From Burkholderiaceae bacterium (GTDB taxonomy: Bacteria > Pseudomonadota > Gammaproteobacteria > Burkholderiales > Burkholderiaceae_C), in the NCBI GenBank assembly GCA_017992055.1, contig JAGOPK010000002.1, positions 248,001 through 312,000 of the forward strand: a DNA stretch of 64,000 nt. The letters run 5' to 3'. Of the stretch, positions 17,757 to 26,647 are shown one piece after another. A model generated the notes under the pieces. The model did no database searches, was not told the DNA's origin, and saw only the letters and a list, made by a program, of their open reading frames with translations. The position numbers and the translations under genes were made by a program. How positions within the stretch are numbered: position 1 is the stretch's first letter; each line of letters starts with the position of its first letter.

Positions 17757-18538
17757 CACAGCTGCCCCAGCTTCTGCAGCATCTGGTCCGAGGTCGACAC
17801 GGCCTTGGAGTTGACCTCGTAGGCGCGCTGCGTCTGGATCATCGTCACCAGTTCCTCGACCATGTTGACATTGCTGGTCTCCAGGTACTTGTGCTTGAGC
17901 TGGCCCAGGCCGTTGCTGCCCGGCGCGCCGGCCTGCGGCGCACCCGACGAGGCGGTCTCGGCAAACAGGTTCTCGCCGCGCGGCTCCAGGCCGGCCGGAT
18001 TGATGAAGTTGGCCATCTGCAGCTGGCCCAGGTTCTGCGGCGTGGCCTGGCCCGGCACCGAGACGCTGACCGTGCCGTCGTCGCCGATGCTGATGTTGGT
18101 CGCATTGGCCGGGATGGTGATGCCCGGCAGCACCGGGTTGCCGCTGTTGGTGACCACCTGGCCCTGGGCATTGAGCTTGAAGGCGCCGTCGCGGGTGTAG
18201 CCGGTGGTGCCGTCGGGCAGCTGCACCTGGAAGAAGCCCTGGCCGTTGATGGCCACGTCCAGCGAGTTCTCGGTGCTCTGCAGGCTGCCCTGCGAGAAGT
18301 TGCGCGCCATGCCGGCCGCACGCACGCCCAGGCCGACCTGCAAGCCGGTGGGCAGCGTGGTCTGCTCGGTGGCATTGCCGCCGGCCTGGCGCAGGTTCTG
18401 GTACATCAGGTCCTCGAACACCGCATGGCCACGCTTGTAGCCATTGGTGGCGGCATTGGCGAGGTTGTGCGACACCGCATCCATCTGCAGCTGCTGCGCC
18501 TCCATGCCGGTCTTGGCGGTCCAGAGTGAACGGATCAT
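17756..18538 (-). CDS. flgG: FlgG, distal rod protein
   Basis: A 260-residue rod protein of standard length. The N-terminus [36 protein letters not shown] and the C-terminus [35 protein letters not shown] match FlgG almost residue for residue. It is preceded by an intrinsic terminator in the flgF-flgG spacer, so its transcription may depend partly on its own promoter. Confidence 0.97.
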   Translation of the reverse strand: MIRSLWTAKTGMEAQQLQMDAVSHNLANAATNGYKRGHAVFEDLMYQNLRQAGGNATEQTTLPTGLQVGLGVRAAGMARNFSQGSLQSTENSLDVAINGQGFFQVQLPDGTTGYTRDGAFKLNAQGQVVTNSGNPVLPGITIPANATNISIGDDGTVSVSVPGQATPQNLGQLQMANFINPAGLEPRGENLFAETASSGAPQAGAPGSNGLGQLKHKYLETSNVNMVEELVTMIQTQRAYEVNSKAVSTSDQMLQKLGQL

Positions 18539-18613
18539 GGTGTGGCCTCGGACGGTTGGCGGCTGTGCATGGGCACGATGATCCGGGCAACTTGAGGGTC
18601 GCCAACAACGGAA

Positions 18614-18635
18614 AAGCGCCGCAGGGGCGGCGCTT
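18614..18635 (-). terminator. Intrinsic terminator between flgF and flgG
   Basis: Read on the minus strand, AAGCGCCGC, loop CCCT, GCGGCGCTT is a perfect 9-bp stem that runs straight into TTTTCC. It lies 30 bases downstream of the flgF stop and about 75 bases before the flgG start. Its form is that of a Rho-independent terminator inside an otherwise continuous flagellar operon. Confidence 0.72.
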
Positions 18636-18665
18636 CTCGTCGATGTGTGGCGGCGCGGGGCCGGA

Positions 18666-19397
18666 TCAGGAGCTGTTGCCCAGCAGCCGGGTGGCCGACT
18701 GCTCGCGCTCCTGCGCCGACTGCAGCATCTTCATCTGCTGCTCGAACTGGCGCGCGGCCGAGATCATCGCCACCATCGATTCGACCGGGCTGACATTGCT
18801 GCCCTCCAGCGCACCGTCCTGCAGCCGGGCATTGGCATCGGCCGGCAGGTCGGCGCCGTCGGCGGCGCGGAACAGGCCGTCGTTGCCACGCGCCAGGCGC
18901 TCCTCGGGCGTCACCAGCTTGAGCCGGCCCACGCCCTGCGGCGCGGCATTGCCGACGCGGGCGGTGATGCTGCCGTCACTGCCGATGCTGACCTGGGCAT
19001 TGGCCGGCAGCGTGATCGGGCCGCCATCGCCCAGCACCGGCAGGCCGCCGCGCGTGACCAGCTGGCCCTGGGCGTCGACGTCCAGCGAGCCGTTGCGGGT
19101 GTAGGCCTCGGTGCCGTCGGCGCCCTGCACCGCCAGCCAGGCATTGCCCTTCATGGCCACGTCGAGGTTGCGGCCGGTGGTGCTGACCGGGCCGGCCTCG
19201 TCCTTGTAGCCCAGCGTGGTTTCCAGCGCATAGACGCGGGTGCTGGCGCCGTCGCCCTGCACCGGCACCGAGTGGAAGGCCGCCAGCTCGGCGCGAAAGC
19301 CCGGCGTGGAGGCATTGGCCAGGTTGTTGGAGACGACTTCCTGGCGCTGCAGCGTGGCCTTGGCACCGGCCATGGTGAGGTAGATGACGCGGTCCAT
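18666..19397 (-). CDS. flgF: FlgF, proximal rod protein
   Basis: A 243-residue rod protein. [41 protein letters not shown] is the rod-family N-terminal signature, and [25 protein letters not shown] the C-terminal one. FlgF sits in the proximal rod between FlgB/C and FlgG. It follows flgE by 50 bases. Confidence 0.95.
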   Translation of the reverse strand: MDRVIYLTMAGAKATLQRQEVVSNNLANASTPGFRAELAAFHSVPVQGDGASTRVYALETTLGYKDEAGPVSTTGRNLDVAMKGNAWLAVQGADGTEAYTRNGSLDVDAQGQLVTRGGLPVLGDGGPITLPANAQVSIGSDGSITARVGNAAPQGVGRLKLVTPEERLARGNDGLFRAADGADLPADANARLQDGALEGSNVSPVESMVAMISAARQFEQQMKMLQSAQEREQSATRLLGNSS

Positions 19398-19447
19398 GGC
19401 TCAGCCCGGGGTGCGGATCGGCGTTGGCGAGGTTGGCGCAGCGGCGG

Positions 19448-20731
19448 TCAGCGCAGGCTGACCAGGGTCTGCATCACCGAGTCCTGGGTCTTGATGGTCT
19501 GCGCATTGGCCTGGTAAATGCGCTGCGCGACCATCATGTTCACCAGTTCCTGGGTCAGGTCCACATTGCTCTCCTCGACCGCACGCGAGTCCAGCAGGCC
19601 CAGGCTGCCGCTGCCCGGCGTGCCGCTGACCGGATCGCCCGAGGCATAGGTCGAGGCCCACATGTTGCCGCCCAGCGGCTGCAGGCCCTGCGCATTGCGG
19701 AAATTGGCCAGCTCCACGCGGGCGATCGGCGCCGACTGGCCGGTGGAATAGGTGGCCACGACCAGGCCGTCGTCCTGGATGTTGATGCCGGCCAGCAGGC
19801 CCGGGGCCGAGCCGTCCTGGGTCAGCGCCGTGGGGCTGAACGAGGCGCCGAACTGGGTGATGGACGACAGGTCCAGCTCGATCGGCGTGGTCAGCGTGCC
19901 GATCTGCACCGTCTCGGCCGAGGTGCCGGCGCCGGTGGCCGGGATGATCAGGCCCAGCGGCGACACCGGCGAGGTGGGCGCGCTGCCGTCGCTGGGAAAG
20001 CTCAGCGTGGTGATGGGCAGCGGGTTGCCGGTGGAGGCATCCTCCAGCACCGACTCGCCGTTGGCCGCGGCATAGATGTTCCAGGTGTCGTTGCCGGCCT
20101 TCTGGAAGAAGTAGGTCAGCGTCACCGCCTGGCCCTTCTCGTCGTAGACCTTCATCGAGGTGGTGTTGTTGTAGGTCTTGGCGTCGGTGAAGCTGACCGT
20201 GGTCAGCGGATTGCCGCTGGAATCGGTGGGCGTGACGGCGCGCGAGTCCAGGTTCAGCTCCAGGCCGATCTGGCTGGTCTGCGCCGGCGCGATGCCGGTG
20301 GTCGGCAGCTGCAGCGGCACGGCCTTGCCGGGGATCTGGCCGTCGTTGTAGGTGGTCGGGATGGCCAGCAGGTTCATGCCCTGGGCATTCACGACATAGC
20401 CCTCGCGGTCGACCTTGAACTGGCCGTTGCGGGTGTAGAAGGCGGCGCCGTCGGCATCGGTGAGCTGGAAGAAGCCCTCGCCGTTGATGGCCACGTCCAG
20501 CGGGTTGTCGGTGGCCGTGACGCTGCCCTGCTTGAACTGCTGGGCCACCGCCGCCACCGACACGCCCAGGCCCACGGCCCCGCTGTCGCCCGAGGCGCGG
20601 GCATAGATGTCGGCGAACTCGGCCCGCGACGACTTGGCGCCCACGGTGCTGGCATTGGCCACGTTGTTGCCGATCACGTCGAGGTTGCGGCCGGCGCTGT
20701 TCAGGCCCGTCACGCCTTGCTGGAAACTCAT
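19448..20731 (-). CDS. flgE: FlgE, flagellar hook protein
   Basis: A 427-residue hook subunit. N-terminus MSFQQGVTGLNSAGRNLDVIGNNVANASTVGAKSSRAEFADIYA; C-terminus NVDLTQELVNMMVAQRIYQANAQTIKTQDSVMQTLVSLR. I chose the ATG at 20731 because it begins the conserved MSFQQG and follows CAGGAGTG; an in-frame start at 20764 adds 11 unconserved residues. The 139-base spacer before it holds a 9-base triple repeat. Confidence 0.96.
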   Translation of the reverse strand: MSFQQGVTGLNSAGRNLDVIGNNVANASTVGAKSSRAEFADIYARASGDSGAVGLGVSVAAVAQQFKQGSVTATDNPLDVAINGEGFFQLTDADGAAFYTRNGQFKVDREGYVVNAQGMNLLAIPTTYNDGQIPGKAVPLQLPTTGIAPAQTSQIGLELNLDSRAVTPTDSSGNPLTTVSFTDAKTYNNTTSMKVYDEKGQAVTLTYFFQKAGNDTWNIYAAANGESVLEDASTGNPLPITTLSFPSDGSAPTSPVSPLGLIIPATGAGTSAETVQIGTLTTPIELDLSSITQFGASFSPTALTQDGSAPGLLAGINIQDDGLVVATYSTGQSAPIARVELANFRNAQGLQPLGGNMWASTYASGDPVSGTPGSGSLGLLDSRAVEESNVDLTQELVNMMVAQRIYQANAQTIKTQDSVMQTLVSLR

Positions 20732-20824
20732 CGCATCACTCCTGGTGCTGTCGTCGGCCGCCACGCTGCTGGCGCCGGCCGGGGTGAGGGCTCCGCGTGG
20801 CCGCGGCGCCGGTTCGGAAATCGG

Positions 20825-20851
20825 GACTGCTGGAACTGCTGGGACTGCTGG
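20825..20851. repeat. 9-bp unit repeated three times between flgD and flgE
   Basis: (G/A)ACTGCTGG occurs three times in tandem, at 20825-20833, 20834-20842 and 20843-20851, with one base variation. It lies between the flgD stop and the flgE start, and slippage could change that spacing. Confidence 0.7.
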
Positions 20852-20870
20852 ATCGGCGTGACGCCGCGCG

Positions 20871-21551
20871 TCAGCGCAGCGCGCGTACGCTGTCGTAGGC
20901 CACGGTCTGGCCGTTGGCCAGTTCCAGCTGCAGCGCGCCGCCGCTGGTGCTGACCGAGTTGACCTTGGCGCTGGTCAGCGCCGTGCTGCTGATGGTGCTG
21001 CCGCTCAGGCTGGCATTGACGCGGAAGCTGTACTGGCCGGTGGCCTCCAGGCCGCTGGCCGAGAACGAGAAATCGTGGCGGCCGCTGGCCTGCGCACCCA
21101 GGTCCAGGGTCTTGATGACCTGGCCGGCGGGGTTGAGCACGTCCACCGTCACCTTGTCCGCGGCCGAGCTCAGCTCGTAGCCGGCGCCGGCCTTGCCGTC
21201 GGCGATGCCGATGGCGTCGCCCGGCACCACCACCTCGCGGCCGACCATGGCCGCGCCCTGCAGCGCCTGCATCTGCACGAACTGCGTGCCCAGGCTGCCG
21301 ATGCTGGCATTGAGCTGCTCGATGCCGGTGACGGTGCTGATCTGCGCGATCTGCGAGGTCATCTGCGCGTTGTCCATCGGGTTCAGCGGGTCCTGGTTGG
21401 TCAGCTGCGTGGTCAGCAGCTTCAGGAAACGCTGGTTCTGCTCGCTGGACGTGGGCGTGGCGCCGCTGGACTTGCTGCTGCTGGTGCTGCTGCTGGCCCC
21501 GTTGAGGAAGTCGTAGGGATTGCTGGTGCTGTTGGAGACGGTGGCGGCCAT
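20871..21551 (-). CDS. flgD: FlgD, hook capping / assembly protein
   Basis: A 226-residue hook scaffold protein. The conserved N-terminal half contains QNQRFLKLLTTQLTNQDPLNPMDNAQMTSQIAQISTVTGIEQLN, the FlgD hallmark. The C-terminal half is the Tudor/FnIII-like domain (YELSSAADKVTVDVLNPAGQVIKTLDLG). A Ser-rich stretch (residues about 19-35) precedes the core. It caps the growing hook and is later displaced by FlgK. Confidence 0.95.
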   Translation of the reverse strand: MAATVSNSTSNPYDFLNGASSSTSSSKSSGATPTSSEQNQRFLKLLTTQLTNQDPLNPMDNAQMTSQIAQISTVTGIEQLNASIGSLGTQFVQMQALQGAAMVGREVVVPGDAIGIADGKAGAGYELSSAADKVTVDVLNPAGQVIKTLDLGAQASGRHDFSFSASGLEATGQYSFRVNASLSGSTISSTALTSAKVNSVSTSGGALQLELANGQTVAYDSVRALR

Positions 21552-21591
21552 GGCGTCTTTCTGCGTTCAGTGCGTCAACGGGGCGCGGCGA

Positions 21592-21999
21592 TCAGGACTG
21601 GCCCATCTGCAGCGTCTTCAGCAGCAGGCTCTTGGCGGTGTTCATGACTTCGATGTTGTTCTGGTACGAGCGCGAGGCCGAGATCATGTTCACCATCTCC
21701 TCGACCGCGTTGACGTTGCTATAGCTGATGTAGCCCTGGTCGTCGGCGTCCTGGTGGCCGGGGCTGTAGACCTTGCGGTGCTCGGCGTTGGACTCGACCA
21801 CGTTGCTGACGCGCACGCCGGCCGCGGTGACCTCGCCCATCAGCGTGGTCTCGAACACCACCTGGCGCGCCTTGAACGCCGGGTTGTTGCCCTTGGAGGT
21901 GCTGTCGACGTTGGCCAGGTTGCTGGCCACCACGTTCAGGCGCTGGGTCTGGGCGCTGACGGCACTGCCCGAGACATCGAAGATCTTGAACATGCTCAT
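21592..21999 (-). CDS. flgC: FlgC, proximal rod protein
   Basis: A 135-residue rod protein. N-terminal MSMFKIFDVSGSAVSAQTQRLNVVASNLANVDS and C-terminal YSNVNAVEEMVNMISASRSYQNNIEVMNTAKSLLLKTLQMGQ are the FlgC signatures. It lies between flgB and flgD with 37- and 40-base spacers. Confidence 0.96.
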   Translation of the reverse strand: MSMFKIFDVSGSAVSAQTQRLNVVASNLANVDSTSKGNNPAFKARQVVFETTLMGEVTAAGVRVSNVVESNAEHRKVYSPGHQDADDQGYISYSNVNAVEEMVNMISASRSYQNNIEVMNTAKSLLLKTLQMGQS

Positions 22000-22036
22000 G
22001 GCGGGGCTCCTGGGCGATTGCGGATCTCAGCGGGCA

Positions 22037-22456
22037 TCAGCCCTGGCTGGCGCTCTTCATCGCGTCCAGCATCGAGCGCACGCTGCCGTTGATGAAACGC
22101 AGCGTGGCCTCGTAGCGCACGGTGTTGTCGGCCAGGCTGGCGCGCTCGCGGTCCAGGTCCACGGTGTTCTGGTCCACCGAGTCCTGGGCATTGCGGGCAT
22201 AGACCAGCGGGTTGTCGCCGTCCAGGCGCTGGCTGCCAGCCAGGCGCGACAGCCGCGCCAGGCCGCTGTTCGGGTCCAGCCCGGTCGGCGTATCGGTGCC
22301 GGTGGCTTCGCGCAGCGCCCGCTCGAAATCCATCTCCAGCGCCACATAGCCGGGGGTATCGGCATTGGCGATGTTTCCTGCCAGCAGACGCTGACGCTCG
22401 GACCGCAGGTTCAGCGCCTGGGCCTGGAAGTCGAGCGATTGGGTCAGTCGTTGCAT
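22037..22456 (-). CDS. flgB: FlgB, proximal rod protein
   Basis: A 139-residue rod protein starting MQRLTQSLDFQAQALNLRSERQRLLAGNIANADTPGYVALEMDFE and ending with VRYEATLRFINGSVRSMLDAMKSASQG. It is the first gene of the minus-strand rod/hook series and is divergent from flgA across a ~115-base spacer in which I could not identify a convincing promoter. Confidence 0.96.
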   Translation of the reverse strand: MQRLTQSLDFQAQALNLRSERQRLLAGNIANADTPGYVALEMDFERALREATGTDTPTGLDPNSGLARLSRLAGSQRLDGDNPLVYARNAQDSVDQNTVDLDRERASLADNTVRYEATLRFINGSVRSMLDAMKSASQG

Positions 22457-22570
22457 GGGGGGACCTGGTGATGCGATGGCATTGTGGGCAGGCCGCGCCG
22501 GAACATGAGCGCGAAAAGCCGCCGCAAGGCCGCTCAATTCGCCGCCATGGCCACGGCGCCCGCAGGCACC

Positions 22571-23347
22571 ATGCGCAGCGTGATGAAACGCCTGTGTCAG
22601 CGCCCGTGCGCCCGCGCCCTGCCCCATGCCCTGGCCAGCGCCGCGGCCATGGCCATGGTGGCGACGGCCATGGCCCAACCCCTGCCGCGCGACGGACAGG
22701 ACCCGGCGCAGGACCTGGCCCTGGCCCGTCACATTGAAAGCATGGTGCGCGAGGCCGCCGCCCTCGCCTGGCCCCAGGCCCAGCCCGCGCCGCGGGTCGA
22801 GGTGGTCGTGGGCCGGCTTGATGCGCGGCTGAAGCTGGCGCCCTGCCGCCAGGTCCAGCCCTATCTGCCCACCGGCAGCCGCGCGGTGGGCAATGTCCGC
22901 ATCGGCCTGCGCTGCGTGCAGGGCGAGAAGGCCTGGAACGTGTATCTGCCGGTGAGCGTCAAGGTGTTCGGCCGCTCGCTGGTGGCCGCCGGCCCCCTGC
23001 CGGCTGGCACCCGGCTGACCGAGGCCCATCTGGTGGAGGCCGAGGTCGACCTGGCCGCGCGCAACGACGTCGCCATCGGCCAGCCCGCGCTGGCCCTGGG
23101 CCGCACCCTGGCCAACGGCCTGAATGCCGGCCAGCCGCTGTACCGCGGTGACCTGCGCGTGCGCCAGTGGTTCAAGGCCGGCGACGTGGTGCGGGTGGTG
23201 GCCATGGGCCCGGGTTGGCAGATCAGCAGCGAAGCCCGCGCGCTGGATGCCGGCCAGGAAGGCCAGCCGGTGCGTGCGCGCACCGACAATGGCCATGTGG
23301 TGACCGGTCTGGCCACCGCCGAACGGCGCCTGGAGGTGCCGCTGTGA
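22571..23347 (+). CDS. flgA: FlgA, P-ring assembly chaperone
   Basis: A periplasmic chaperone that assists FlgI polymerisation. A signal peptide (hydrophobic core ASAAAMAMVATAMA) precedes the mature chain. The SAF domain is visible as LVAAGPLPAGTRLTEAHLVEAEVDL, and the end (WQISSEARALDAGQEGQPVRARTDNGHVVTG) is typical of FlgA. Several in-frame ATGs exist (22484, 22547, 22571, 22583); I prefer 22571, or 22583 for the shortest leader. Confidence 0.92.
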   Translation: MRSVMKRLCQRPCARALPHALASAAAMAMVATAMAQPLPRDGQDPAQDLALARHIESMVREAAALAWPQAQPAPRVEVVVGRLDARLKLAPCRQVQPYLPTGSRAVGNVRIGLRCVQGEKAWNVYLPVSVKVFGRSLVAAGPLPAGTRLTEAHLVEAEVDLAARNDVAIGQPALALGRTLANGLNAGQPLYRGDLRVRQWFKAGDVVRVVAMGPGWQISSEARALDAGQEGQPVRARTDNGHVVTGLATAERRLEVPL

Positions 23348-23359
23348 AGACCGCCCAAG

Positions 23360-23374
23360 CCCCGAAATGCGGGG
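23360..23374 (+). terminator. Weak hairpin after flgA
   Basis: CCCCG, loop AAATG, CGGGG, followed by TGTTTTCC, starting 13 bases after the flgA stop. The stem has only five base pairs, so termination would be partial at best. It separates flgA from the flgM sigma-28 promoter. Confidence 0.4.
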
Positions 23375-23384
23375 TGTTTTCCGA

Positions 23385-23397
23385 TTTCGCAGCGAAA
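23385..23397. repeat. Palindrome beside the flgM promoter
   Basis: TTTCGC-A-GCGAAA is a perfect inverted repeat whose right edge is 4 bases before the -35 of the flgM promoter. It could be a regulator-binding site. No binding protein can be named from the sequence. Confidence 0.4.
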
Positions 23398-23401
23398 GCC
23401 C

Positions 23402-23428
23402 TAAAGTCCGGCCTGGCCGGGTCGATAC
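23402..23428 (+). promoter_or_regulatory. Sigma-28 (FliA) promoter of flgM
   Basis: TAAAGTCC (23402-23409), an 11-base spacer, then GTCGATAC (23421-23428) match the FliA consensus TAAAGTTT-N11-GCCGATAA with exact spacing. It lies about 50 bases before the flgM ATG, as expected for class 3 expression of the anti-sigma factor. Confidence 0.8.
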
Positions 23429-23480
23429 CCCGTTCATGTCATAGGAGAGGCCGACCCGGCCCTCCTTGCTGGAGTCCACC

Positions 23481-23771
23481 ATGAAGATCGGTCAACTGGA
23501 AACCAAGGGCGTCACCCCGGCGGTGAGCGAGCGTCGCGCAGGCAGCGCGGCGTCGAGCACGGCGGCAGGCGAGGCCAGTGCCAAGGTCGAGCTGTCGGCC
23601 ACCGCCGCGCAGCTGAAGGCCGATGGCGCCGAAGGCGTGTTCGACGCCGAGAAGGTCAAGCGCATCTCGGATGCCATCCGCGACGGCAAGTTCGAGATCA
23701 ATGCCGACGCCATCGCCGACAAGCTGATCAACAACGCCCGCGAACTGCTGGGCAACGTCGGCAAGTCCTGA
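23481..23771 (+). CDS. flgM: FlgM, anti-sigma-28 factor
   Basis: A 96-residue protein starting MKIGQLETKGVTPAVSERR. The C-terminal half (VKRISDAIRDGKFEINADAIADKLINNARELL) is the FliA-binding helix region of FlgM. It holds FliA inactive until hook completion allows FlgM export. It is preceded by a FliA promoter and followed by a hairpin and flgN. Confidence 0.93.
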   Translation: MKIGQLETKGVTPAVSERRAGSAASSTAAGEASAKVELSATAAQLKADGAEGVFDAEKVKRISDAIRDGKFEINADAIADKLINNARELLGNVGKS

Positions 23772-23778
23772 TCCACCC

Positions 23779-23799
23779 TCCCGGCCCGCAAGGCCGGGA
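23779..23799 (+). other. Perfect hairpin in the flgM-flgN spacer
   Basis: TCCCGGCC, loop CGCAA, GGCCGGGA gives an 8-bp perfect stem 8 bases after the flgM stop. No T-run follows, so it is more likely an mRNA-stability or partial-attenuation element than a full terminator. Confidence 0.5.
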
Positions 23800-23817
23800 C
23801 CACCGCGACGCCCAGGC

Positions 23818-24243
23818 ATGCAGTATTCGAGCGCTGAGATGGCCGCCGTGCAGGCACAGGCCGGCCTTTCCAAGGATCAGGATCTGGATCCGCTGGTGAC
23901 CCAGGTCGAGCAGCGCCTGCAGGCGCTGGCCGATGCGCTGCGCAGCCGCGATGCCCCAGCGGTGGAACTGCACGCCAGCGAGCTGCACCACGATCTGGCC
24001 CGCGCCGTCGAAGCCTGCATGCACCAGGCCCGCCATGGCGGCGTGCCCGCGGCCATGCGCCTGCGCCTGGCCCAGGCCGGGGCGATGGTTGCGCACCAGC
24101 GCGAGATGATGGCCCGCGCCACCGCGGCGCTGGACCGCGCCATCGACGTGCTGATGCCGCCGGCCAGCAGCGGCCGCGGCGCGCTGTACGGCGCCAACGG
24201 CCGCGCCGACGGCTATTCGCGCAGCGGCGGCTTCAACGCCTAA
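23818..24243 (+). CDS. flgN: FlgN-like export chaperone for FlgK/FlgL
   Basis: A 141-residue, predominantly helical protein beginning MQYSSAEMAAVQAQAG. Position (directly after flgM, as in most proteobacteria), size and a central heptad-like helical region support FlgN, the cytoplasmic chaperone delivering FlgK and FlgL to the export gate. Sequence conservation of this family is low, so the call rests largely on context. It converges on hslO with a 12-base gap. Confidence 0.75.
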   Translation: MQYSSAEMAAVQAQAGLSKDQDLDPLVTQVEQRLQALADALRSRDAPAVELHASELHHDLARAVEACMHQARHGGVPAAMRLRLAQAGAMVAHQREMMARATAALDRAIDVLMPPASSGRGALYGANGRADGYSRSGGFNA

Positions 24244-24255
24244 ACCAACCGCGCC

Positions 24256-25242
24256 TCACTGCATCGCCGACGACGACGGCGGCGCCTCGCGCCCGGGCGT
24301 CAGCAGCTCGGCCACGTCCACCGGGTCGAAGCGGTACTGCGCACCGCAGAAGTCGCAGCCCACCTCCACCGCGCCGCGTTCGGCCAGGATGCCCTCCAGC
24401 TCCTCGGCGCCCAGCCCCTGCAGCATGCCGCTGACCTTGCCGCGCGAGCAGCTGCAGGCAAAGCGCGGCGCCAGCGGCTCGAACACACGCACCGTCTCCT
24501 CCCAGAACAGCCGGCGCAGCAGCTCGGCGGGCTGCAGCGTCAGCAGTTCCTCGCGCGTCAGCGTGCCGGCCAGCATGGCGATGCGCTGGTAGTCCTCCTG
24601 CGTGCCGATGTGGCGCTCGTCCTGCCGCCCGCCCTCCAGCGGCAGGCGCTGGATCAGCAGGCCCGCGGCCACCTCGTCGTCGGCCGCCAGCACCAGGCGC
24701 GTATCGAGCTGCTCGGACTGCAGCATGTAGTGCTCCAGCACCTGCGACAGCTGCTGCAGCGGCTCGCGCTGGTCGCCATGCAGCGGCACCACGCCCTGGT
24801 AGGGCTGCTGGCCCGGCAGGCGGTCACGCGGATCCAGCGTGATCGCGCAGCGGCCCTGGCCGCCGACATTGACCAGGGCCTCCAGGCCCGGCCCGCCGGC
24901 GCCGGCGGCCTCGCCGCCCACCTCGCCCACCACCTCGCCCACCACCTTGGCGGTCACGCGAAAGCTCAGCTCCGGCTGCGTCTCGCACACCGCCAGGCGC
25001 ACCGGGCCGTCGCCCTGGATCTGCAGCACCAGGGCACCGTTGAACTTCAGGTTGGACTGCATCAGCACGCCGGCGGCGGCCATTTCGCCCAGCAGCGCCC
25101 GCACCGGCGGCGCAAAGGCATGGCCGCCGTCGCTGACCGTGGCGCGGCGCGACATGGCCTCGCGCCAGGCCGGGCCCAGGCGCACCAGCATGCCGCGCAC
25201 CGGCAGACCCTCGAACATGAACTTCAGCATCTGATCCATCAC
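24256..25242 (-). CDS. hslO: Hsp33, redox-regulated chaperone
   Basis: A 328-residue Hsp33. The C-terminal zinc-binding redox switch is complete: CSC (FACSCSRGKVSGML) and CDFC (VGCDFCGAQYRF), spaced as in the family. Oxidation releases zinc and activates holdase function in the cytoplasm. A Gly/Val/Glu-rich insertion (VVGEVVGEVGGEAAGAGG, residues about 100-117) is unusual. Start is the double Met at 25242/25239. It follows the carbonic-anhydrase-like gene by 12 bases. Confidence 0.94.
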   Translation of the reverse strand: MMDQMLKFMFEGLPVRGMLVRLGPAWREAMSRRATVSDGGHAFAPPVRALLGEMAAAGVLMQSNLKFNGALVLQIQGDGPVRLAVCETQPELSFRVTAKVVGEVVGEVGGEAAGAGGPGLEALVNVGGQGRCAITLDPRDRLPGQQPYQGVVPLHGDQREPLQQLSQVLEHYMLQSEQLDTRLVLAADDEVAAGLLIQRLPLEGGRQDERHIGTQEDYQRIAMLAGTLTREELLTLQPAELLRRLFWEETVRVFEPLAPRFACSCSRGKVSGMLQGLGAEELEGILAERGAVEVGCDFCGAQYRFDPVDVAELLTPGREAPPSSSAMQ

Positions 25243-25254
25243 CGGCCTCCGCGC

Positions 25255-25794
25255 TCAGCCGCCGTGCGGCAGGTCGATGCGCTGCAGCTGCTGGCGGTGG
25301 CGCTGCTGCTGCTGCACGTAGTAGGCGGCGCTGAGCTTCAGGCGCTCGATCTGCTCGGGCGTCAGCTCGCGCACCACCTTGGCTGGGCTGCCGACGATCA
25401 GCACGCCGTCGGGAAACTCCTTGCCCTCGGTGACCAGGGCACCGGCGCCGACGATGCAATGGCGGCCGATGCGCGCGCCGTTGAGGATCACGCTGCCGAT
25501 ACCGATCAACGAGCCATTGCCTATGCTGCAGCCGTGCAGCATCACCTGGTGGCCGATGGTCACGCCCTCGCCCACCGTCAGCGGCACGCCATGGTCGGTG
25601 TGCAGCACGCTGCCGTCCTGCACATTGCTGTCGCGGCCGATGCGGATGTGGTCGTTGTCGCCGCGCAGCACGGCGCCGTACCAGACGCTGGCGTTCTCGG
25701 CCAGCGTGACGCGGCCGATGACCTCGGCGCGCTCGGCCACCCAGGCGCTGGGATGGATGTCGGGGTTCAGATCGCCGAGACGGTAGATGGCCAT
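25255..25794 (-). CDS. Gamma-carbonic-anhydrase-like left-handed beta-helix protein
   Basis: A 179-residue hexapeptide-repeat protein (repeating I-G-x-x-x-V units). The residues VLHTDHG and [10 protein letters not shown] supply the three histidines that bind metal in gamma carbonic anhydrases (YrdA/PaaY type). The trimer would be cytoplasmic. Catalysis cannot be assumed, because many family members show no CO2 hydration. The ATG at 25794 begins the conserved [21 protein letters not shown]. Confidence 0.85.
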   Translation of the reverse strand: MAIYRLGDLNPDIHPSAWVAERAEVIGRVTLAENASVWYGAVLRGDNDHIRIGRDSNVQDGSVLHTDHGVPLTVGEGVTIGHQVMLHGCSIGNGSLIGIGSVILNGARIGRHCIVGAGALVTEGKEFPDGVLIVGSPAKVVRELTPEQIERLKLSAAYYVQQQQRHRQQLQRIDLPHGG

Positions 25795-25837
25795 CGAAAG
25801 AGGTCCTGTGCTGGGGCTGCGGTCTATCATTTTAGGG

Positions 25838-26647
25838 ATGACCCTCGATCCCGTCCCCGGCTCGCTGAGACAGGCCGCGCTGCAGGCGCTGCAGATCGCC
25901 GACCCCGCCGCCAAGGCCCAGGCCGCGCAGCAGCTGCTGCAGGCCGCCCGCGCCGGCCGGCTGCGGCCCGACCCCGGCCTGGACCTGGCCGAGCCGGCCG
26001 GCCTGCCCGGCCGCCCGCCGCGGCCGCGGCTGGTGCCGCCCAAGCAGGTGCCCACGCGCAGCGTGCACACGCCGCAGGGACGTGCCGCGCTGCTGCATGC
26101 GGTGGCGCACATCGAGTTCAACGCCATCAACCTGGCACTGGACGCGGTGTGGCGCTTTGCCGGCCTGCCCGAGGCCTACTACCTGGACTGGGCCCAGGTC
26201 GCCGGCGAGGAGGCCCTGCACTTCGGCCTGCTCAGCGCCCACCTGGCCACGCTGGACCACCGCTACGGCGACTTCGATGCCCACGACGGCCTGTGGACCA
26301 TGACCGAGCTCACCAAGCACGATCCGCTGGCGCGCATGGCCCTGGTGCCACGCACGCTGGAGGCGCGCGGCCTGGATGCCACGCCGCCGATGCAGGCCAA
26401 GCTGGCGGCCGCCGGCGACACCGCCGCGGTGGCCATCCTGGACATCATCCTGCGCGACGAGATCGGCCATGTGGCCATCGGCAACCGCTGGTACCGCTGG
26501 CTGTGCCAGCGCGACGGCATCGATGCCGAGGCGGCCTATCCTGAACTGGTGCAGCGCTATGCCGCGCCGCGGCTGCGCCCGCCGTTCAACCACCCGGCGC
26601 GACGGGCGGCGGGCTTCAGCGAGCAGGAGCTGCAGTCGCTGGGCTGA
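25838..26647 (+). CDS. DUF455 ferritin-like protein
   Basis: A 269-residue protein of the DUF455 ferritin-like family (PF04305). Likely metal ligands appear as [19 protein letters not shown] (ExxH) and [13 protein letters not shown] (ExxH), the pattern of a di-iron helical bundle. Family function is not established. It is divergent from the carbonic-anhydrase-like gene over 43 bases, and its 3' end overlaps the convergent nucleotidyltransferase gene by 32 bases. Confidence 0.85.
   Translation: MTLDPVPGSLRQAALQALQIADPAAKAQAAQQLLQAARAGRLRPDPGLDLAEPAGLPGRPPRPRLVPPKQVPTRSVHTPQGRAALLHAVAHIEFNAINLALDAVWRFAGLPEAYYLDWAQVAGEEALHFGLLSAHLATLDHRYGDFDAHDGLWTMTELTKHDPLARMALVPRTLEARGLDATPPMQAKLAAAGDTAAVAILDIILRDEIGHVAIGNRWYRWLCQRDGIDAEAAYPELVQRYAAPRLRPPFNHPARRAAGFSEQELQSLG

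Noticed and set aside
18539-18613. Possible FliA promoter for flgG (TCAAGTT -35-like)
   Set aside because: No GCCGATAA-like -10 at the required spacing, so not listed as a promoter.
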